Shown here piece after piece: positions 1 through 6,919 of a DNA stretch of 13,486 nucleotides. Where the stretch lies: assembly GCA_038237245.1 (NCBI GenBank), contig JBBRYY010000083.1, positions 1 through 13,486 on the forward strand, in the 5' to 3' direction. The translations under genes and the position numbers were made by a program. Within the stretch, counting starts at the first letter, position 1; each line of letters starts with the position of its first letter. The stretch is from FEN-1250 sp038237245. Lineage in GTDB: Bacteria > Gemmatimonadota > Gemmatimonadetes > Gemmatimonadales > Gemmatimonadaceae. The notes beneath the pieces were generated by a model that was not told the DNA's origin, did not search any database, and saw nothing but the letters and a program-made list of their open reading frames with translations.

Positions 1-2
1 AT

Positions 3-1022
3 CGCGCATCGCTGCGCGATCCACGCTCGCTCGGCGACCGTCTTGGCGCGATCATGCAGCGGCGCCCGGCGGCGATCATCGTGTTGTTCGCCGGCCGGCA
101 GGCGGGCGAGCTTCCCGCGCTCGCGGCCGGGTTGAGCGATTCCTCGCTACGGCTGCAGCCAATGCTCGACGGACCGCGCGAGCTGCCGATGGTGATCTTC
201 GGAACGGTGAAGGACGCGGGCCCGCTGCTTCCCCTCGGCTGGCCGCACAACGATCACTCGCGCGTGCTCGATGGGCGCTCGTTCGAGGCGAAGGTGGATC
301 TCGTGCAGGACGTCGTGCCCGCATTCAACGTCGTCGCCGTCATCCCCGGATCCGACTCGGCGCTCGCGCACACGTACGTCGCGTTCGGTGCGCACCTCGA
401 TCACATTGGAATTCAGCCGGCCGAGCATGGCGACTCGATTGCGAATGGTGCGGACGATGATGGCTCGGGCACGGTGTCGCTCATTGAGATGGCGAAGCGC
501 GCGCAACGTGCACCGCGCACGAAGCGCTCGCTGCTCTTCGTCTGGCACACGGGGGAGGAGCTCGGGCTCTTCGGCTCGGAGTGGTTCACGTCGCACCCAA
601 CCGTCATCCTCGACTCGATCGTCGCGCAGCTCAACGCGGACATGATCGGCCGCAACGACCCGGACTCACTCTATCTCATCGGTCCGCGCTCGGCGCCGAA
701 CGGGCAGAGCCGGGTGCTTGGCGACGTCGTCGACTCGGTGAACAACGCGTCGCAGCGGCCCTTTCTCATCAATCGCGACTGGGATGCGCCATCGCACCCC
801 GAGCAGCTGTACTACCGGAGCGACCACTACAACTACGCGAAGCACGGCATTCCGATCGTGTTCTTCACGACGGGGCTGCACGCCGACTATCACAAGGTCA
901 CCGACTCGCCGGACAAGATCGACTACGACAAGCTGTCGCGCGTGGCAACCCTGATCCTTCGCGTTGGCACGGCGCTGGCGAACTCTCCGACGCGCCCTCT
1001 TCCGGCTGCCCTCGTACGCTAG
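3..1022 (+). CDS. M28-family zinc metallopeptidase, 5' end cut off by the window
   Basis: The frame is open from the left edge, so the gene starts upstream. An ATG at 54 exists, but the residues before it continue the same domain. The first ~80 visible residues look like the end of a PA (protease-associated) insert. The M28 catalytic domain follows. HLDH at 393-404 supplies the zinc His and the Asp that positions it. GADDDGSG around 447-470 holds the metal-bridging Asp. HTGEEL has the catalytic Glu and zinc Glu at 555-560. NADMIGRND gives a further zinc Asp near 640, and the final zinc His lies in DYHKVTDSPDK near 890. All metal and catalytic positions are present, so the enzyme should be active. 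M28 enzymes with PA domains are usually exported aminopeptidases that release amino acids from peptides. A signal peptide would lie outside the window, so export is inferred. The exact substrate cannot be told. Confidence 0.93.
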   Translation, partial: RASLRDPRSLGDRLGAIMQRRPAAIIVLFAGRQAGELPALAAGLSDSSLRLQPMLDGPRELPMVIFGTVKDAGPLLPLGWPHNDHSRVLDGRSFEAKVDLVQDVVPAFNVVAVIPGSDSALAHTYVAFGAHLDHIGIQPAEHGDSIANGADDDGSGTVSLIEMAKRAQRAPRTKRSLLFVWHTGEELGLFGSEWFTSHPTVILDSIVAQLNADMIGRNDPDSLYLIGPRSAPNGQSRVLGDVVDSVNNASQRPFLINRDWDAPSHPEQLYYRSDHYNYAKHGIPIVFFTTGLHADYHKVTDSPDKIDYDKLSRVATLILRVGTALANSPTRPLPAALVR

Positions 1023-1114
1023 CCGCTCGACCAGTAACGCGACGCCCGTAAAGTCGTCACCCAATAGAGGGACGAATCACGAGTGCCACCGCGCTGTATT
1101 GCCTTCGATACTCA

Positions 1115-1123
1115 GGGGGGGGG
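1115..1123 (+). repeat. Run of nine G residues just ahead of a start codon
   Basis: Nine consecutive G residues end 5 nt before the ATG at 1129. The 3' end of the run (GGGGAA) sits where a Shine-Dalgarno sequence belongs and may serve as a loose ribosome-binding site. Such a homopolymer is prone to replication slippage and to sequencing error. Confidence 0.6.
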
Positions 1124-1128
1124 AACGC

Positions 1129-1860
1129 ATGCTGACCGGCAACGTACGGGCGTCGCTCACCAGAGACGACGCGCAGTTGGCCATGCGACTGCTCTCGCAC
1201 GGCGAGGCTCGCGAGCTCGACGCGGCCGAGGTGCGACTGCGCGAGGAGGGGATCGACTCGCTCCTCGATGACCCACGCCTGCTTCCCGCGATCATCGAGT
1301 CGCGCGTCGGCATGCAGGTCTCCGTGCGCCTCTTCTGGTACGTCGTCGTACGTCGCGCGCTGCGGCGCGTGGGCGAGGAGGACCGCGCGCTCGCGGACTA
1401 CGTCTCGGCGATCCTGCTGCATTTCGGCGCGCGCGGCCGCGCCGAGCGGATCGCGGAAACCGATGACCAGCTGTTCAACACGCTGGCGGAGCTGATGGGC
1501 GAGGTGGACACGCCCGATGCGCAGCGGAGCTTCCTCGTGCGGCAGCATCTGGGGAACTACGCGCTGTGGTCGTGCGGGATGTTTCCGGACCGCATCGAGC
1601 ACAAACGCTGGCGTCGGGGCGGTCCGGACATCGACTACTACGAGGAGATGGGGCGACGCGGCTTCACCCTCGCGGCGGAGCACCGGCTGGCGCAGGAGCA
1701 CGGGCTCGACGCGCTGCTGCGCGTCGCTGCGAGCCGCTTCGCGGCGCTGCGCCTTGCGCTCAACGAAGTGAGCGATACGCTGATGTTCCCGCACGGGTCG
1801 TCTCCCGAGCGTCTGATGCGCCAGGTGCGTGCGGAGGCGGCGTGGCGCTGGGTTTCCTAG
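1129..1860 (+). CDS. Unrecognised 243-residue soluble protein
   Basis: I do not recognise a family. I chose the ATG at 1129 because the G-run ends 5 nt upstream and the protein looks natural from MLTGNVRASLTRDDAQ onward. The frame is open back to 964, but that part overlaps the peptidase end and reads as Arg/Ser-rich noise. The protein is soluble, with no signal peptide or membrane segment. It is probably mostly alpha-helical, with many Arg, Glu and Ala residues. The middle (LFNTLAELMGEVDTPDAQRS, then LRVAASRFAALRLALNE near the end) looks like packed amphipathic helices. A WSCGMFPD patch and an IDYYEEMGRRGF segment are the most distinctive parts and may be conserved. It is a single gene between the peptidase and the coiled-coil gene, with 106 nt upstream and 128 nt downstream, so it is possibly transcribed alone. 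Codon use matches its neighbours. Confidence 0.8.
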   Translation: MLTGNVRASLTRDDAQLAMRLLSHGEARELDAAEVRLREEGIDSLLDDPRLLPAIIESRVGMQVSVRLFWYVVVRRALRRVGEEDRALADYVSAILLHFGARGRAERIAETDDQLFNTLAELMGEVDTPDAQRSFLVRQHLGNYALWSCGMFPDRIEHKRWRRGGPDIDYYEEMGRRGFTLAAEHRLAQEHGLDALLRVAASRFAALRLALNEVSDTLMFPHGSSPERLMRQVRAEAAWRWVS

Positions 1861-1883
1861 CGCGCACGGGCTGTCGGCGCGCT
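1859..1883 (+). terminator. Weak GC-rich hairpin at the stop codon (possible terminator)
   Basis: AGCGCGC at 1859-1865 pairs perfectly with GCGCGCT at 1877-1883 across an 11-nt loop. The stem begins inside the TAG stop of the 243-residue gene. No T-tract follows, so it is not a classic intrinsic terminator. It may only slow RNA polymerase or protect the 3' end. Confidence 0.25.
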
Positions 1884-1912
1884 TGCGCCTCCCTGTAGCG
1901 GCTCCCTATCGT
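1883..1912 (+). promoter_or_regulatory. Candidate sigma70-type promoter for the coiled-coil/Omp85 pair
   Basis: TTGCGC at 1883-1888 and TATCGT at 1907-1912 are separated by 18 nt and resemble -35 and -10 boxes. Transcription would start near 1919, giving a leader of about 70 nt before the ATG at 1989. The location is right, because it is the only sizeable gap ahead of the two-gene unit. The boxes are imperfect, and GC-rich DNA yields such matches by chance. Confidence 0.3.
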
Positions 1913-1988
1913 AAGTGATGCGGCGGCGCAGGAAAGCACCGGGTGTAACACGTTGCGGACGGACGCCGGGGGCGGGAAACTTTCCGTC

Positions 1989-2483
1989 ATGGTGAACGAT
2001 CAGTCATCTCGCACACGCATGCGTCTCATGCGCGAGGCGCTCGTGGACGCGAAAGTCGGTCTGTCGCAGAGCCGTGCGGCGCGGGATGCGGCCGCAGCGA
2101 AGCTCGAGCGTGAGCGGGCGGAGCTCGCGACGGTTCGGCGGCGTGGCCAGCTCGCCGCAGGGATCAACGATGCGGAGACGGTGAAGCTCGCCGGTGAGTA
2201 CGAGCGCCGGCACCAGGAGCGCATCGCAGTGCTCGAGCGCAAACACGGGGCGCTCGAGCAGGAAGTGGCGCTCGTCGAGCGCGAGACCGCCGAGATGACT
2301 GCGCAGCTCAAGCGGCTCACTGGCGGCATCGATACCGCGTCGTCACCGGCCGCCGCCCCCGATGATCCCATCGAGCCGGATCTCTCCGAGCTCGACTCGA
2401 TGCGCCGAACGGCGGATCGGTCCGCACGCGATGCGGATGCGGAAGCCCGTCTGGCGGAGTTGAAGCGCCGGATGGGCAAGTAG
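1989..2483 (+). CDS. Cytoplasmic coiled-coil protein, function unknown
   Basis: This is a 164-residue, highly charged protein. Residues ~10-110 are rich in Arg, Glu, Ala and Leu with heptad-like spacing, typical of a long coiled coil (for example ERHQERIAVLERKHGALEQE-type stretches around 2200-2270). A Pro/Asp-rich linker follows (SSPAAAPDDPIEPDLSE), then a second short charged helix ends in ELKRRMGK. No signal peptide or membrane segment is visible, so it is not an obvious Skp-like periplasmic chaperone. The ATG at 1989 is preferred over an in-frame TTG at 1953, whose extra residues are Gly-rich and not helix-like. A weak GGGA lies about 12 nt upstream. Its stop is 11 nt before the Omp85 gene, so the two are probably co-transcribed. 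I cannot assign a function. Confidence 0.82.
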   Translation: MVNDQSSRTRMRLMREALVDAKVGLSQSRAARDAAAAKLERERAELATVRRRGQLAAGINDAETVKLAGEYERRHQERIAVLERKHGALEQEVALVERETAEMTAQLKRLTGGIDTASSPAAAPDDPIEPDLSELDSMRRTADRSARDADAEARLAELKRRMGK

Positions 2484-2494
2484 CCACTCACCCA

Positions 2495-4234
2495 GTGCGT
2501 CCCGCAGCAGCGTGTTTCCCCTTCGCGAAGTCGCGCGTCGTCGCGTCGATCGCGCTCGTGCTCCTCGCGATGCCGGCGTCGCGCGCGCACGCGCAGGCGG
2601 GAGCCGCGGTGAAGTGCGAAGGACAGATCATCAGCGACATCCAGGTGCAGACGCGGCCACCGTACTATCCGCGCCACGGCAAGTGGTGGGAGTCGCCGAT
2701 CGGAATCATCAGCTCGCTCCATACGAATACGAAGCCGGACATCGTGCGCCGCTTTCTGATCGTCGAGCCGGGACAGGCGTGCGACGACCGGCGCCGCAGC
2801 GAATCGGAGCGCCTGCTGCGCGCGCAGCCGTTCATTGCGAGCGCGTCGGTGAACGCCTACGACGATGGCAACGGCGGCGTGATCATCGTCGCGCAGACGA
2901 CCGACGAGCTGACGACCATCGTCAGAGGCGGAACGTCGCCTACGAGCCCGTACCTCGCATCGCTCACGCTCGGCGATGGAAACGTCAAGGGCGACGCGAA
3001 GTATCTGTCCGCGCATTGGGCGCACGGGAAATACCGCGACTACTTCGGCGCGAACTACACCGACTATCAATTTCTCGGAAAGCCCTGGCATCTCGATCTG
3101 CAGGCGCTGCGCGGCGACGCGGGAATCAGCAGCTGGCTGGTCGGCGCCGAGCATCCATTTCTGACCGACGAGCAGCGCTTCGCGTGGCGTGGTGTCGCGC
3201 TCGATCACCAGGACATCTATTCGTTCCGTCGGACGAATGACACGTCGGCGGTGATCGACTTTTCGCGCAAGTTCGCGGACATCGGTGGTGTTGTGCGACT
3301 CGGGCAGCCTGGGAGACTCAGCCTCTTCGGAATGAGCATCTCGAGCGAGGACGACACCCCCGCGCTGCCACCCGAGCCCACCCCGGGCGTGCCGTACGAT
3401 TCGCTCATGCGCATCCTCGGCCCCCACAAGAATGCGCGGCTCAATCTGCTCTGGGGAATTCGAAGCATCGACTTCGTGCGCGTCGAGCGCTTTGATGCGC
3501 TCACGGCCGCGCAGGACATGCAGGCGGGGTTCCAGCTCGGCACGCTGCTCGGCCGCAGCCTCGAGGCGCTCGGCTCGACGGACGACGACATCTTCCTCGC
3601 GTCCAACCTCTACGCGGGCGCGGGGAACAGGCGCACCTTCGCGTATCTGCAGACGACCATGGAGGGGCGCAACAGCTATACGAACGACAGGTGGGACGGC
3701 GTCATTGGCACCGCCCACATCTCGATGTACCAGCGCCTCATGGGCTCTCATACCCTCATCGGGAGCATTGACTGGGCCGGGATCTGGAATCAGCGCGTGC
3801 CGGTGCAGCTGCCGCTCGGTGAGTTCGACGGCGGCGTGCGCGGTTATCACGCGTCGCCAGACGCCGGCAACATCCGCTTCGTGATGCGTCTCGAGGACCG
3901 CTGGTATCTCGGCAAGCTGCGGGACCAGGCCGACATCGGGATGGCCGTGTTCGGTGATGGTGGGCGCGTGTGGAAGGGCGACGCGCCGCTCGGCTACGGC
4001 AACACGACGCCGCTCAAGTACGGTGCGGGGATCGGGCTGCTCGTCGCGGTGCCGCCCGGATCGAAGATCACGTATCGCCTCGACATGGCGCGCGCACTGA
4101 GCCCCGACCTGCGCGCGCGCTGGCAGTTCCGCGTGAGCTTCACCAATGCCGATCGCTACATCTATCGCGAGCCCCGCGACGTGCGCTCGGGCCGCGAGCT
4201 CGCGTCGCCGAACGCGGTGTTCGGCCGACCGTGA
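2495..4234 (+). CDS. Omp85/BamA-superfamily outer-membrane beta-barrel with one POTRA domain
   Basis: The 579-residue protein starts at GTG 2495, 11 nt after the upstream stop. Residues 1-34 form a signal peptide: positive start, hydrophobic VVASIALVLLAMPAS, likely cleavage after AHA. Residues ~44-140 have one POTRA-like beta-alpha-alpha-beta-beta pattern, with IISDIQV as the first strand, then DIVRRFLIVEPGQACDD and SERLLRAQPFIASASV. The rest is rich in alternating beta strands, as expected for a barrel. VRGY at residues 448-451 (3836-3847) matches the conserved VRGF/Y motif of the Omp85 lumen loop. RWQFRVSF is probably the last strand, followed by about 30 polar residues. Family members insert outer-membrane proteins or move proteins or lipids across the outer membrane. 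The single POTRA argues against BamA (five) and TamA (three) themselves. The substrate is unknown. The pairing with the coiled-coil gene suggests a shared envelope role, but this is inference. Confidence 0.85.
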   Translation: MRPAAACFPFAKSRVVASIALVLLAMPASRAHAQAGAAVKCEGQIISDIQVQTRPPYYPRHGKWWESPIGIISSLHTNTKPDIVRRFLIVEPGQACDDRRRSESERLLRAQPFIASASVNAYDDGNGGVIIVAQTTDELTTIVRGGTSPTSPYLASLTLGDGNVKGDAKYLSAHWAHGKYRDYFGANYTDYQFLGKPWHLDLQALRGDAGISSWLVGAEHPFLTDEQRFAWRGVALDHQDIYSFRRTNDTSAVIDFSRKFADIGGVVRLGQPGRLSLFGMSISSEDDTPALPPEPTPGVPYDSLMRILGPHKNARLNLLWGIRSIDFVRVERFDALTAAQDMQAGFQLGTLLGRSLEALGSTDDDIFLASNLYAGAGNRRTFAYLQTTMEGRNSYTNDRWDGVIGTAHISMYQRLMGSHTLIGSIDWAGIWNQRVPVQLPLGEFDGGVRGYHASPDAGNIRFVMRLEDRWYLGKLRDQADIGMAVFGDGGRVWKGDAPLGYGNTTPLKYGAGIGLLVAVPPGSKITYRLDMARALSPDLRARWQFRVSFTNADRYIYREPRDVRSGRELASPNAVFGRP

Positions 4235-4244
4235 TGTTCGGCGC

Positions 4245-5804
4245 TCAGGTGCTCACCGTCGCAGTCAGGCGTTTGAGGGTCGGGACGAAGAAGACCATGA
4301 GCACGGCAGCGGCGAGCGCGGTCACGAGAAAGATCGTGTAGAAGCCCTGAAGCGTGAGCGCTGTGTGCTGCAGCATGCCGAGCAAGCCGCCGCGCGGCAG
4401 CGGCGGGGGCGAGCCTGGAGTCGGCGTCAGCTCGGCAATCGTGCCCGCGATTTTTTCTGCCACGCTCTGGGCGAGGAACCACACTCCCATGAGGAGCGAG
4501 GCGAAGCGCATCGGCGCGACCTTCGTTACGTACGACAGCCCCACAGGCGAGAGACAGAGCTCGCCCCACGTGTGGAAGGTGAAGGCGGCAACGAGCCAGA
4601 GCGGGCTCACGAGCACACCGCTGTCCGCGCGCTTTCCGCCGATCACCATGAACACGAAGCCGAATCCGAGCAGCATGAGACCGATCGCCATCTTGAGCGC
4701 AGTCGACGGCTCGCGGCCTATCTTCGCGAGCTTCACCCAGATCCATGCGAACAGCGGCGCGAAGATGATGATCACCGCGGGATTCACGTTCTGCGACCAC
4801 GCGGACGGAATGTGGAACGATCCCACCTGCAGATCGGTGTTGTTCGCGGCGAAGAGATTCATCGAGCTTCCTGCCTGCTCGTAGCATGCCCAGAACAGCA
4901 CGACGAAGAAGGCGACGATGAAGATCGCGATTACGCGCTTCCGCTCCTCGCCATAGGAGCCGAGGATCGTCACAGCGAGCGCCGCGCCGATCGTCACGCC
5001 GACGAAGGCGCCGAGAACATCAACGCCGCCGAGAAGGAGACTGATCCCGCCGCCTATGGTCGCGCCGATGAGTGCGTGGAGCGCGACGTTGCTGTCCTTC
5101 ATGATGATCGGCGCGGCGACATCGGGAAGCTGCTTCGCGGCGCGCACGCCAATGCCCGGCAGATACTTGTCACGGAAGATCACGTAGATGAGCAGTCCGA
5201 GCAGCATCCCCACTCCGGCGGCGCCAAAGCCCCAGTGCCAGCCACGGTCACCGAAACGCGTCGTATCCGCGAGGTAGCCGCAGATGAGGCCGCCGAGGAA
5301 GGCGCCGGTGTTGATGCCGACGTAGAAGATCGTGAAGCCAGCGTCACGTCGGGAATCGCCATCGGCGTAAATCTGGCCGACCATCGTCGAGACGTTCGGT
5401 TTGAAGAACCCCGTGCCGATGATGATCAGCGTGAGCCCCGTGTAGAACATCGTCATCGAGTTGACGGCGAGGCAGAAGTGGCCGGCGGCGATGATGAGTC
5501 CACCGATCACGAGCGATCGTCGCGTACCGATGACGCGGTCGGCGAGGTAGCCGCCGATGAGCGGCGTGAGAAAGACGAGCATCGTGTAGGTGCCATACAG
5601 CTTCGCGGCGCGTGCCGTGTTCCAGTGGAGCGCCTGCGTCAGATACAGAATGAGGATCGCCCGCATCCCGTAGTACGAGAAGCGCTCCCACATCTCGGTG
5701 AGGAAGAGCAGACCGAGTCCGCGTGGGTGACCAAAGAGCGCGGTGTCGTCGAGCGCCGGCGGGCGATCGGCGGCGGTGGAAAGGATGTCGACTGCGGATG
5801 ACAC
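4245..5804 (-). CDS. POT/PTR2-family proton-coupled di/tripeptide transporter
   Basis: The 519-residue inner-membrane carrier belongs to the POT (PTR2) branch of the major facilitator superfamily, which imports di- and tripeptides with protons. The TM1 motif ExxERFSYYG is at residues 37-46, with Arg48 following in GMR. GGYLADRVIGTRR (84-96) is the MFS loop 2-3 motif. The PTR2 signature runs through GTGFFKPNVSTMVGQIY (130-146, Lys135 conserved) and FYVGINTGAFLGG (160-172). FWACYEQAGSS and GELCLSPVGLSYV match the C-terminal half. The length and central extra helices fit bacterial 14-TM members. I chose GTG at 5804 because AGGAG lies 4 nt upstream. The open frame runs to 6044, but that extension overlaps the ATPase gene and is not protein-like. 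It is the last gene of the peptide operon, 38 nt after the OppF-like gene, and its stop lies 10 nt from the convergent Omp85 stop. Confidence 0.95.
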   Translation of the reverse strand: MSSAVDILSTAADRPPALDDTALFGHPRGLGLLFLTEMWERFSYYGMRAILILYLTQALHWNTARAAKLYGTYTMLVFLTPLIGGYLADRVIGTRRSLVIGGLIIAAGHFCLAVNSMTMFYTGLTLIIIGTGFFKPNVSTMVGQIYADGDSRRDAGFTIFYVGINTGAFLGGLICGYLADTTRFGDRGWHWGFGAAGVGMLLGLLIYVIFRDKYLPGIGVRAAKQLPDVAAPIIMKDSNVALHALIGATIGGGISLLLGGVDVLGAFVGVTIGAALAVTILGSYGEERKRVIAIFIVAFFVVLFWACYEQAGSSMNLFAANNTDLQVGSFHIPSAWSQNVNPAVIIIFAPLFAWIWVKLAKIGREPSTALKMAIGLMLLGFGFVFMVIGGKRADSGVLVSPLWLVAAFTFHTWGELCLSPVGLSYVTKVAPMRFASLLMGVWFLAQSVAEKIAGTIAELTPTPGSPPPLPRGGLLGMLQHTALTLQGFYTIFLVTALAAAVLMVFFVPTLKRLTATVST

Positions 5805-5808
5805 GAGA

Positions 5809-5813
5809 CTCCT
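5809..5813 (-). promoter_or_regulatory. Shine-Dalgarno site of the POT transporter
   Basis: On the - strand this reads AGGAG, 4 nt before the GTG at 5804. It is the clearest ribosome-binding site in the operon and fixes the start 80 codons inside the longest open frame. The POT gene can therefore be translated independently of the upstream ATPase. Confidence 0.7.
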
Positions 5814-5842
5814 GCGCTGAGGCTGGAGAAGGATGGAGCGCG

Positions 5843-6919
5843 TTACGCGATTGCGCGAACGGGCACGATGCGCTCGGGCGGCTTCGTCGCGCCGGCGGCC
5901 TGCTGCTCTGACCATGAGATGCGAGTCGGCAGCTGCTTGATGCACGCAGCCCAGTGTTCGGGCTCCTTGAGCTCGAGCGGCGGGACGATCACCGAGCACG
6001 ACGCATCTTTCTGCGGATGCTGGCATCGCGGATGGAACGGGCATCCAGACGGCGGATGCGCGGGGGAGGGAACGTCGCCGCGCAGCACGATCCGCTCGCG
6101 CTTCGCCTCGGGATCGGGCACCGGGATCGCCGAGAGCAGTGCCTGCGTGTAGGGCATCAGCGGCAGCGCGTACAGATCGTCCGCGTTCGCGAGCTCGACG
6201 ATGCGGCCGAGGTACATCACCGCGACGCGGTCGGCGATGTGCTCGACGACCGACAGGTCGTGCGCGATGAAGAGATAGGCGAGCCCGTGCGCCTGCTGAA
6301 GGTCCTGCAGCAGGTTGATCACCTGCGCTTGCACCGAGACGTCGAGCGCAGACACCGGCTCATCGCACACGATGAACCTCGGCTCGACCGCCAGTGCGCG
6401 CGCGATGCCGACGCGCTGGCGCTGTCCGCCGGAGAACTCGTGCGGGTATCGCGTCGCATGCTCCGCGCGCAGCCCCACCTCCTCGAGCAGCTGGCGCACG
6501 CGCACATCCGCCGCGCTCCCCTCCGCCAGCTTGTGAATCGTCAGCCCCTCGCGCACCGACGCGCCGACGGTCATGCGCGGATTGAGGGAGCTGAACGGAT
6601 CCTGGAAGACGATCTGCATCTGGCGCCGCAGCTTGCGCAGCGGCTCCGTCCCGAGCTTTCGTACGTCGGCACCATCGAAGCGAATCTCTCCGGACGTCGG
6701 CTCGATGAGGCGGAGGATGGCGCGCCCCGCGGTCGTCTTGCCGCACCCCGACTCGCCGACGAGGCCAAGCGTTTCGCCTGCTGCGACGTCGAAGGAGATG
6801 CCGTCGACCGCGCGCACCGCGCCGGTGACACGTCGCATCACGCCACCGGTAATCGGAAAGTGTTTGGTGAGCTCCTTCACCTCGAGCAACGGCTTCTGAG
6901 CCGACGTGTCCGGTGTCAT
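5843..6919 (-). CDS. oppF: Peptide ABC transporter ATP-binding protein, OppF/DppF-like
   Basis: This 358-residue cytoplasmic ATPase would power peptide import by pairing with the OppD-like subunit. Walker A is GESGCGKT at residues 55-62, the Q-loop Gln is ~106, the signature FSGGQ is 162-166, Walker B FIVCDEP is 182-188, SALD is 190-193 and the switch His is ~220. All catalytic residues are intact. The C-terminal oligopeptide-transporter (oligo_HPY) region carries Cys293, Cys299, Cys308 and Cys326 in a GCPFHPRC-type pattern. RRVTGAVRAVDGISFDV at the N-terminus is typical of OppF rather than OppD. The ATG at 6919 overlaps the preceding gene by 4 nt (ATGA), so translation is coupled. The frame is open much further upstream (to 7810), but only as a shadow of the OppD-like gene. 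The symbol reflects subunit type; whether the substrate is di- or oligopeptide cannot be told. Confidence 0.95.
   Translation of the reverse strand: MTPDTSAQKPLLEVKELTKHFPITGGVMRRVTGAVRAVDGISFDVAAGETLGLVGESGCGKTTAGRAILRLIEPTSGEIRFDGADVRKLGTEPLRKLRRQMQIVFQDPFSSLNPRMTVGASVREGLTIHKLAEGSAADVRVRQLLEEVGLRAEHATRYPHEFSGGQRQRVGIARALAVEPRFIVCDEPVSALDVSVQAQVINLLQDLQQAHGLAYLFIAHDLSVVEHIADRVAVMYLGRIVELANADDLYALPLMPYTQALLSAIPVPDPEAKRERIVLRGDVPSPAHPPSGCPFHPRCQHPQKDASCSVIVPPLELKEPEHWAACIKQLPTRISWSEQQAAGATKPPERIVPVRAIA

Noticed and set aside
1083..1271. Short + strand frame starting at GTG 1083 through the G-run
   Set aside because: It overlaps the better-supported gene at 1129 in another frame and its product has no recognisable feature.
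2000..3850. 616-codon open frame on the - strand opposite the coiled-coil and Omp85 genes
   Set aside because: It is the mirror of two well-supported + strand genes. The product is Arg/Ala-rich with no family motif and spans two genes, as expected from high-GC codon bias.
4146..5801. 551-codon open frame on the + strand opposite the POT transporter
   Set aside because: The opposite strand encodes clear PTR2 motifs. The + product is rich in Glu, His and Arg with no domain.
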